A stretch of DNA of 64,000 bases, taken from contig JACQDM010000008.1 of the NCBI GenBank assembly GCA_016201045.1, positions 62,001-126,000 of the forward strand, read 5' to 3'. Made by a program: the position numbers and the translations under genes. This stretch comes from Afipia sp. (GTDB taxonomy: Bacteria; Pseudomonadota; Alphaproteobacteria; Rhizobiales; Xanthobacteraceae). Below, piece by piece: positions 57,621-64,000 of this stretch (positions within the stretch are counted from its first letter, which is position 1; each line of letters begins with the position of its first letter). The notes below the pieces were generated by a model. It had not been told where the DNA came from and ran no database searches. It saw only the letters and a program-made list of their open reading frames with translations.

Positions 57621-58799
57621 TCACCTGAACGTCTTGCGCGGATCGAAGGCGTCGCGCACGCTCTCACCGATGAAAATCAGGAGCGACAGCATGATGGCAA
57701 CCGAGAAAAATCCGGTGAAGCCGAGCCACGGCGCCTGCACATTGGATTTTCCCTGCGAGAGCATCTCTCCGAGCGACGGTGAGCCCGGTGGCAGGCCAAA
57801 TCCAAGGAAGTCGAGAGCCGTCAGCGTCATCACGGAGGACGACACAATAAACGGCAGAAAAGTCATGGTCGCGACCATCGCATTCGGCAACAGATGACGA
57901 AACATGATCTTGGCGTTCGGCACACCGAGCGCTCGCGCAGCCTGGATGTATTCAAAATTCCGGCCACGCAGAAATTCCGCGCGCACTAGACCGACTAGCG
58001 ATACCCAAGAGAACAGAAGAAGGATTCCGAGCAGAACAAAAAATCCAGGGACTAGCACGGATGATAGAATGAGAAGAAGATAAAGTGATGGAATCGCCGT
58101 CCAGACTTCGATGAAGCGCTGAAAACCGAGATCAAGCCAACCGCCGAAATAGCCCTGCACCCCGCCGGCAGCGACACCGATGATCGACGAGACGATTGTG
58201 AGTGCAAGACCGAACAAAACCGAAATTCGGAATCCGTAAATCAGCCGTGCGACGACATCGCGGCCCTGATCGTCAGTCCCGAGCCAGTTGTATTCGAGAT
58301 CGCGGCAACTCTTAAGACCCTTCTTTTCGACGACCGGCTTGCATTGCGCTTCCGTCAGTAACCACGTCGGCTTCGAAGGCGCAGGCGTCGGCAGATCGAG
58401 ATTGTGCGTATCATAAGAGTATCGGATCAGCGGCCACACGACGGTGCCGCCTTTCTCAGCGATCAGCTTTTGCAGATAAGGATCGCGATAATCCGCCGCC
58501 GTCTCGAAATCGCCGCCGAACGCCGTTTCCGGATAGGTGATGAACGCGGGAAAGTAGAGTTTTCCGTCGAACTTGATCAAGAACGGCCGATCGTTGGCAA
58601 TCAGTTCCGCAAACAGCGAAACGAAAAATAGAATCAGAAAGATCCAAAACGACCAATAGCCACGCCGGTTGGCCTTGAAATTTTGCCAGCGCCGCTTGTT
58701 GAGTGGCGACGGAGCAAGCGGACGACGCGACGGCGGCACGACTTCACCGAGCAGTGATTGCGCAGTTGTCTCAACAGGCGGGTTCGCGGTGTCTGTCAT
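57621..58799 (-). CDS. yejE: Peptide ABC transporter permease (YejE-type)
   Basis: This is a 392-residue permease with an N-terminal helix and a periplasmic stretch (about residues 60-170) typical of YejE. The DppC-like membrane domain carries the permease motif (EYIQAARALGVPNAKIMFRHLLPN). The C-terminus SVRDAFDPRKTF matches the family. It overlaps yejB by four bases and lies five bases upstream of the yejF ATG. Confidence 0.92.
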   Translation of the reverse strand: MTDTANPPVETTAQSLLGEVVPPSRRPLAPSPLNKRRWQNFKANRRGYWSFWIFLILFFVSLFAELIANDRPFLIKFDGKLYFPAFITYPETAFGGDFETAADYRDPYLQKLIAEKGGTVVWPLIRYSYDTHNLDLPTPAPSKPTWLLTEAQCKPVVEKKGLKSCRDLEYNWLGTDDQGRDVVARLIYGFRISVLFGLALTIVSSIIGVAAGGVQGYFGGWLDLGFQRFIEVWTAIPSLYLLLILSSVLVPGFFVLLGILLLFSWVSLVGLVRAEFLRGRNFEYIQAARALGVPNAKIMFRHLLPNAMVATMTFLPFIVSSSVMTLTALDFLGFGLPPGSPSLGEMLSQGKSNVQAPWLGFTGFFSVAIMLSLLIFIGESVRDAFDPRKTFR

Positions 58800-59905
58800 A
58801 CGTCCCGCGCCTCGAAATCGATGCGCGGATCAATCCACATATATGCCAGATCGGAAATCAGGTTCACGATCAGGCCGACGAGCGAGAAAATGAACAGCGT
58901 GCCGAACACCACCGGATAGTCGCGGTTCAGCACGCTCTCGAATCCCAATAGCCCGAGTCCGTCGAGCGAAAAAATAGTCTCAATCAGAAGCGAGCCTGAA
59001 AAGAATGCGTGAATGAACGCGCCGGGAAATCCTGCGATCACGATCAGCATGGCGTTGCGGAAGATGTGACCATACAGCACCTGCCACTCGGTGCAGCCTT
59101 TGGCGCGCGCCGTCATCACGTATTGCTTGCGGATTTCATCAAGAAAAGAATTTTTGGTCAGCAGCGTCATGGTCGCGAAGGCACCGAGCGCCATCGAAAT
59201 TAGCGGCAGCGTCAGATGCCAAAAGTAGTCGAGTATTTTCTGATACCAGGGGAATTGCGTCCAGTTGTCGGAGGTCAATCCCCGCAGCGGGAAGATGTCG
59301 AAGAACGATCCGCCCGCGAACAGGATTATCAGCAGAATCGCGAACAGAAAACCAGGGATTGCAAAGCCGATAATAATGACGCCGGAGGTCCACACATCAA
59401 AACGGGATCCATCTTTGATCGCTTTTCGAATGCCGAGTGGAATCGAAATCAGATAGGTCAGGAGCGTCATCCAGATCCCAAGCGACATCGAGACCGGCAG
59501 CTTCTCCTTGATCAACTGAATCACGCTGACGTCGCGGAAATAGCTTTTCCCGAAATCGAAACGCGCGAAATTCCACAGCATCAGCAGGAATCGCTCAGGG
59601 GCAGGCTTGTCGAAGCCGAATTGCTTTTCGAGGCTTTTGACGAAATCGGGATCGAGGCCCTGCGCGCCGCGGTATTTCGACGACACGGCGTCAGCGGATG
59701 CGCCGGCTTGAGGGCGGGAGGCAAAATCGCCGCCGGGCGAGCCGGAAATACGCGAGCTTGCACCCGTATCGGAGCCCGACAGTTGCGCGATTACGCGCTC
59801 GACCGGCCCGCCGGGCGCAAATTGCACGACAACGAACGACACAAACAGAATTCCCAGCAACGTCGGAAACATCAGAATGATGCGGCGGGCGATGTAGGCG
59901 CTCAT
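58796..59905 (-). CDS. yejB: Peptide ABC transporter permease (YejB-type)
   Basis: This is a 369-residue DppB-like permease: RRIILMFPTLLGILFVSFVVVQFAPGGPVERV at the N-terminus, an inserted soluble part at about 40-100, then EIRKQYVMTARAKGCTEWQVLYGHIFRNAML as coupling loop. It pairs with YejE as the channel. It lies 15 bases downstream of the second binding-protein gene. Confidence 0.92.
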   Translation of the reverse strand: MSAYIARRIILMFPTLLGILFVSFVVVQFAPGGPVERVIAQLSGSDTGASSRISGSPGGDFASRPQAGASADAVSSKYRGAQGLDPDFVKSLEKQFGFDKPAPERFLLMLWNFARFDFGKSYFRDVSVIQLIKEKLPVSMSLGIWMTLLTYLISIPLGIRKAIKDGSRFDVWTSGVIIIGFAIPGFLFAILLIILFAGGSFFDIFPLRGLTSDNWTQFPWYQKILDYFWHLTLPLISMALGAFATMTLLTKNSFLDEIRKQYVMTARAKGCTEWQVLYGHIFRNAMLIVIAGFPGAFIHAFFSGSLLIETIFSLDGLGLLGFESVLNRDYPVVFGTLFIFSLVGLIVNLISDLAYMWIDPRIDFEARDV

Positions 59906-59920
59906 GGATCGTCTCTTGGC

Positions 59921-61819
59921 TTACTTCGCCTGATCGGATTTCGGCGATCCGGTCGACTGCGCTGCACTTCTGGCTTTGGATTCGTCATGCCACCACAGTT
60001 CCGGCGCACCGACCCCGCCGGTATATCGCGGGATGTTCGTAGGATGCGCGAACACGTCCCAATAGGCAATGCGATGGTTCGTCGAATACCATTGCGGGAC
60101 CCAGTACCGTCCCGCGCGGAACACGCGATCAAACGCTCGGCACCCAATCCGCAGCTCATCGCGATTATCGGCCGCAATAATCTTTTCGATTAAAACATCG
60201 AGTGCCGGGTTTGCGACGCCTGCGAGATTTTGCGACCCCTTGATGGCGGCGGCCTGCGAGGAAAAGAACGTGCGCAACGCATCGCCCGGCGTCGATGCCA
60301 TGCTGAAGCGCTCGATCGTCATATCGAAATCGAAATCGTCGAGCCGCGCGCGATACTGTACCGGATCGGCCAATCGGAAGCTGGATTCGATTCCAAGCGT
60401 GGCAAGATTCTTGATGTATGGTGCGTGGTGCGGCTGCAGCGACGGCTCGTAGTTGAGGAACTCGATCTTGAATGCGTCGCCATTCGGCAGATAGCGCTTG
60501 CCGTCCTTGATAGAACACCCGGCATCCATCAATAGTTGCGAAGCCTTGCGCAGCAGCGTGCGGTCCTGGCCAGATCCGTCCGAAACCGGCGGCACGTAAG
60601 GCTCGCCGAACACTTCATCGGGGACTTTCCCTCGGAAGGGTTCGAGCAACGCAAGTTCTTCCGGCGGCGGCGCGCCGTTCGCCATCAGGTCGGAATTCTG
60701 AAATGGCGAAACCGTGCGGGCATAAGCGCCGTACATGATCGTCTTGTTGGTCCACTCGAAATCAAAAGCCTGCGTCAACGCCTCGCGCACGCGCGGATCC
60801 TTGAATTGCTCACGGCGCGTGTTGATGAACCAGCCCTGCGCGCCCGACGGTGTCTGATCCGGTAATGTCTCGCGCTTGACACGGCCGTCCTTGACGGCCG
60901 GGAAATCGTAACGCGTGTTCCAGATGCGGGCGGTGAATTCCTCGCGATAGAGATAGTTGCGCCCAGTAAAGCCTTCAAAGGCGACGTCGCGGTCGCGGTA
61001 GAATTCGAAGCGAACCGTATCGAAGCTGAAAGCGCCGCGCGACACCGGCAGATCCTTCGCCCACCAATCCTTGACGCGGTCAAACTCGATATAGCGGCCC
61101 GGCTCGAAACGTCCGACTTTATACGGACCCGAACCCAGCGGGATATCGAGCGTGGATTCGTCGAACGCGCGACTGGCGTAATATTTTTTCGAGAAGATCG
61201 GCAGACCGGCCACGAACAGCGGCACATCGCGTCCGCGCTTCGGCGCGAATATCGCCACGACCGTCGAATCGTCTGGGGATTCTGCCTTCACCATGTCGCG
61301 CAGCTGCTGGCGGATGATTGGGTGGCCTTTCTCCTTCAGTACGCTGATCGAGAAGGCCGCATCCTGCGCGGTCAGCTTGCTGCCGTCGTGAAACCGCGCC
61401 TCGGGCCGGAGCGTAAAACGATAGGTCAATTTATCAGACGAGATTTTCACCGAGCGGGCGACAAGCCCGTACATCGCGTCAGGCTCGTCGCCGGCGCGCA
61501 CCATCAATGACGCGAAGGTTTGCTCCATGCCGGTTGCGCCATCGCCTTTGAGAATAAAGCTGTTGAGCGAATTGAACGTCGTGAACGACTGGTTGTAGGA
61601 CCGGCCCCACGGAATGGTGGAGAACGCCCCGCCCTTCGGCGCATCGACATTGACGTATTCGAAATTCTTGAACCCGGCGGGATATTTCAGATCGCCGAAT
61701 GCCGACATGCCGTGAGACTCGGATTCAGCCTGCGTTTGCGCTTGCGTGTGCTGAGAACGCAAAGCTGCAAGCGCTGTCGCGCCGAGCACCAGAACGCGAC
61801 GGCGCGTAACGCCGGTCAA
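59921..61819 (-). CDS. Peptide-binding protein, YejA type (second tandem copy)
   Basis: This is a 632-residue extracellular solute-binding protein (family 5). A signal region (RRRVLVLGATALAALRSQHTQAQ) is followed by the YejA core (HGMSAFGDLKYPAGFKNFEYVNVDAPKGG, YRFTLRPEARFHDGSKLTAQDAAFS). The start is taken as TTG at 61819, four bases inside the preceding stop (TTGA) with GGAAAG before it; the longer GTG reading at 61864 lies within that gene. It is a paralogue of the upstream gene. Confidence 0.88.
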   Translation of the reverse strand: MTGVTRRRVLVLGATALAALRSQHTQAQTQAESESHGMSAFGDLKYPAGFKNFEYVNVDAPKGGAFSTIPWGRSYNQSFTTFNSLNSFILKGDGATGMEQTFASLMVRAGDEPDAMYGLVARSVKISSDKLTYRFTLRPEARFHDGSKLTAQDAAFSISVLKEKGHPIIRQQLRDMVKAESPDDSTVVAIFAPKRGRDVPLFVAGLPIFSKKYYASRAFDESTLDIPLGSGPYKVGRFEPGRYIEFDRVKDWWAKDLPVSRGAFSFDTVRFEFYRDRDVAFEGFTGRNYLYREEFTARIWNTRYDFPAVKDGRVKRETLPDQTPSGAQGWFINTRREQFKDPRVREALTQAFDFEWTNKTIMYGAYARTVSPFQNSDLMANGAPPPEELALLEPFRGKVPDEVFGEPYVPPVSDGSGQDRTLLRKASQLLMDAGCSIKDGKRYLPNGDAFKIEFLNYEPSLQPHHAPYIKNLATLGIESSFRLADPVQYRARLDDFDFDMTIERFSMASTPGDALRTFFSSQAAAIKGSQNLAGVANPALDVLIEKIIAADNRDELRIGCRAFDRVFRAGRYWVPQWYSTNHRIAYWDVFAHPTNIPRYTGGVGAPELWWHDESKARSAAQSTGSPKSDQAK

Positions 61820-63714
61820 GAACGCTTTCCGATCTTGTCGGCCTTGTCCTTGTCGAACCACCACAGCGCCGGCAACCCGGATCGCCCATATTTCGGCAAT
61901 GGCGCGTGGCTGAAACGGTCCCAGCGCGCATAGCGAGAAAACCCATATGTGAACTGCGGCACGACGTAGTAGTGCCAGAGGAGCACGCGATCGAGCGCCT
62001 TGGTCGCAGCGACAAGCGTTTCGCGATCTTTCGCGAAGACGATCTTGTCGATCAGTTTATCAACGACAGGATTCTTGATGCCGATGGTGTTGCGCGATCC
62101 CGGCGTGTCGGCCGCTTCGCTTCCCCAGAAATCGCGCTGCTCGTTGCCCGGCGACAACGACTGGCCCCACACATCGGTAATGATGTCGTAGTCGAAATTA
62201 CGCAGGCGGTTCTGATACTGCGTGCTGTCTACGCTCCGGATCGTGACGTCGATTCCCAATCGCGCGAGCGAAGGCTTGTAAAAAAGCACGATGCGCTCCG
62301 ACGGCGGGCTGTCGATCAAAAATTCGACGCTGACCTGCTTGCCGTCCTTGTCGACCAGCTTCTGATCCTTCACCTCATAGCCTGCTTCCTTGAGCAGCCT
62401 TGTCGCCTGGCGCAAATTCTCGCGAACCCTCTCCGGATCGCCGCCGACCGGATTTTCGTAAGGTTTCGTCGTCACTTCCGGCGGAATGTCCTCGTAAATC
62501 TCTTTCAAAAGCGCGAATTCCTTGCCCACCGGAATGCCCGAACACGCTAGCTCCGTTCCCTCGAAATAGGAGCCGATGCGCTTGTACTGGCCGTAGAACA
62601 ACTGCTTGTTCATCTCCTCGAAGTCGAACGCGTAGTTGAACGCGCGGCGCACCCGCTTATCCGCGAACAAAGGACGGCGGATGTTGAAGGCGAAGCCCTG
62701 CATCCGGCCTGAGTCATTGATCGGGAATTCTTCGAGAACGACTTTCTTTTCGGTGACCGCAGGAAAGTCGTAAGCGGTCGCCCAGCTCTTTGCGGACGAC
62801 TCCACGGTCCAGTCCGCCTGATCGGCCTTGAACGCCTCGAGCGACACCGTGGTGTCACGAAAGAATTCGTAGCGAAGTTCTTCGAAATTATTCTGGCCGA
62901 TGCGGGTCGGTTGCTTGTCGCCCCAGTATTTCTTCACGCGCTCGAGCGTTACGGAGCGACCCGCGACGAAGTCCTTGACCGCGTAAGGTCCCGACCCAAG
63001 CGGCTTCTCCAGCGTGGTTGCGCCGATGTCGCGCTTACGGCCCTGGGAATCCTTGCCGTCCCACCAGTGCTTCGGTAGCACCGTCAGTTCGCCGACGATG
63101 GTCGGCAACTCGCGATTGCCCGGCGCGTCGAAAATGAATTTCACCTCATGCGGCCCGGACTTCTCCATCGTGACCACATGACGATAGTAGGACGAATACA
63201 TCGGGCTGTAGCGCTTGAGCGAATTCATCGAGAACATGACGTCTTCCGGCGTGACCGGCTTGCCGTCATGCCACTTCGCGTCCTTACGCAAACGATAGAT
63301 CACCCACGAATGATCGTCCGGGTGCATCGCGGCTTCCGCGAGCAACCCATATTGCGTCGTCGTCTCGTCGAGCGAGCGCGTCATCAGCGTTTCGTAGATC
63401 AGCCCGACAGCCGGCGCGATCGTACCCTTTACGCCTGCGACGGCGATATTGAAGTTGTCGAACGTACCGATGGAGATCTGGCGCGCGACACCGCCTTTCG
63501 GCGCATCGGGGTTGACGTAGTCGAACCGCTTGAAGTCAGCCGGATATTTGATGTCGCCAAACAGCGACAGCGCGTGACGCCATTGCTGCGTTGCCTTGGC
63601 TGGTGCCTGCGCATTTGCGGCCTCGATGATCGGCCGCCCAGCTGCGGTGCTTATTACCGGAGCGGCTGCGATAAAGGCTCCGCTTTGGAGAAGACGACGG
63701 CGTGAAATTGCCAA
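61816..63714 (-). CDS. yejA: Peptide-binding protein, YejA type (first tandem copy)
   Basis: This is a 632-residue family 5 solute-binding protein with a twin-arginine start (MAISRRRLLQSGAFIAAAPVIS) and a mature part from about residue 35. Family segments are HALSLFGDIKYPADFKRFDYVNPDAPKGG and YRLRKDAKWHDGKPVTPEDVMFSMNSLK. It heads the five-gene yej operon on the minus strand. Two paralogous binding proteins probably widen the substrate range of one transporter. Confidence 0.92.
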   Translation of the reverse strand: MAISRRRLLQSGAFIAAAPVISTAAGRPIIEAANAQAPAKATQQWRHALSLFGDIKYPADFKRFDYVNPDAPKGGVARQISIGTFDNFNIAVAGVKGTIAPAVGLIYETLMTRSLDETTTQYGLLAEAAMHPDDHSWVIYRLRKDAKWHDGKPVTPEDVMFSMNSLKRYSPMYSSYYRHVVTMEKSGPHEVKFIFDAPGNRELPTIVGELTVLPKHWWDGKDSQGRKRDIGATTLEKPLGSGPYAVKDFVAGRSVTLERVKKYWGDKQPTRIGQNNFEELRYEFFRDTTVSLEAFKADQADWTVESSAKSWATAYDFPAVTEKKVVLEEFPINDSGRMQGFAFNIRRPLFADKRVRRAFNYAFDFEEMNKQLFYGQYKRIGSYFEGTELACSGIPVGKEFALLKEIYEDIPPEVTTKPYENPVGGDPERVRENLRQATRLLKEAGYEVKDQKLVDKDGKQVSVEFLIDSPPSERIVLFYKPSLARLGIDVTIRSVDSTQYQNRLRNFDYDIITDVWGQSLSPGNEQRDFWGSEAADTPGSRNTIGIKNPVVDKLIDKIVFAKDRETLVAATKALDRVLLWHYYVVPQFTYGFSRYARWDRFSHAPLPKYGRSGLPALWWFDKDKADKIGKRS

Positions 63715-63860
63715 AGGAAATCCTGTCGCGGTTGAAATTCGAGGGCGGGACGCAGTCAGCGTCGGCAGGGATTATGTCCGTTTTTGGATACCGCGCCAGT
63801 CCGGCACTCCGGGCGTTTCGCGGCCAAACGTCTCAATAACGCAGCATTGATGGGAACAAA

Positions 63861-63885
63861 AAAGGCCGGGCAAAACCCGGCCGTT
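63861..63885 (-). terminator. Intrinsic terminator of the cytochrome c gene
   Basis: Perfect 7-base arms (GGCCGGG and CCCGGCC) with loop CAAAA; on the minus strand they run into TTTTTTG, about 30 bases after the cytochrome c stop. Confidence 0.85.
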
Positions 63886-63914
63886 CTCGCATTAAATCTC
63901 TGTCACGCTCGCGG

Positions 63915-64000
63915 TCAGTTGCTGGCCGTCGGCAGCGGCGCAGGCGAATCCGACAGCGTCCGCAGATACGCGATCACGTCAGCGCGTTCGCTATCCTTCG
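63915..64000 (-). CDS. c-type cytochrome (C-terminal fragment at the window edge)
   Basis: Only the last 28 codons are in the window: KDSERADVIAYLRTLSDSPAPLPTASN and a stop. The RADVIAYLRTLSDSP stretch is the C-terminal helix of class I cytochromes c as in the membrane-anchored or soluble cytochrome c2-like proteins of this group. The haem site lies outside the window, so the type cannot be settled. Confidence 0.6.
   Translation of the reverse strand, partial: KDSERADVIAYLRTLSDSPAPLPTASN

Overview
The window is a chromosomal segment of an alphaproteobacterium of the order Hyphomicrobiales. It most resembles Nitrobacteraceae (the Bradyrhizobium, Rhodopseudomonas, Afipia and Oligotropha group). 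The evidence is the GC-rich coding bias, the cysG-DUF2849-cysI-DUF934-cysH order, the urt-ure supercluster, the phyR/nepR-ecfG locus, the cpa/tad cluster and a rhizobial-type intergenic palindrome. Genus assignment is inference. No tRNA, rRNA, CRISPR array, insertion sequence or prophage was recognised.

Layout. Positions 1-1381 hold a partial patatin phospholipase and a CAP-domain lipoprotein. Positions 1455-13294 form an assimilatory sulfate locus. On the minus strand are cysG, DUF2849, cysI, DUF934 and cysH, followed by the sulfate ABC transporter genes sbp, cysT, cysW and cysA. Divergently on the plus strand are a 2Fe-2S ferredoxin, cysD and a cysN-cysC fusion. glcB (malate synthase G) follows at 13492-15651. 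Positions 15737-23024 form a general stress response (GSR) island. It holds phyR, nepR-ecfG, a divergent HWE-type sensor kinase and several tiny membrane proteins. It also holds DUF883 and holin-like genes behind a perfect GGAAC-N16-CGTT promoter, and a probable unannotated sRNA resembling GsrN (18811-18886).

Positions 23107-35201 carry the urea block on the minus strand: urtABCDE (urea uptake), ureD, ureA, ureB, ureC, ureE, ureF and ureG, interrupted by DUF4375, ABM and DUF3995 accessory genes. Positions 35697-37938 carry a cold-type RNA set: DEAD-box helicase, infA and csp. Positions 38037-50702 hold the Flp/Tad pilus machinery: two TadE-like pseudopilins, an orphan secretin-N protein, Flp pilin, cpaA, cpaB, cpaC, cpaD, cpaE, cpaF, tadB, tadC and tadD. 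A sterol-desaturase-like gene sits in the middle. Positions 50843-55059 form a three-gene operon: M17 aminopeptidase, NlpC/P60 peptidase, and an unusual 650-residue fusion of an ATP-grasp domain with a lid-less PaaK/CapK-like adenylation domain. The fusion is the strongest candidate here for an undescribed system. Positions 55112-63714 hold an outer-membrane beta-barrel gene and a yej-type peptide ABC transporter with two tandem binding proteins. A cytochrome c gene runs off the right edge.

How it fits together. Sulfate enters through Sbp-CysTWA, is activated by CysD/CysNC, and is reduced by CysH and siroheme CysI, with siroheme from CysG and electrons probably from the ferredoxin. Urea enters through UrtABCDE and is hydrolysed by urease matured by UreDEFG. 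PhyR, NepR and EcfG control a stress regulon of which several members appear to lie beside them. All functions are read from sequence similarity recalled from known families. No search was run.
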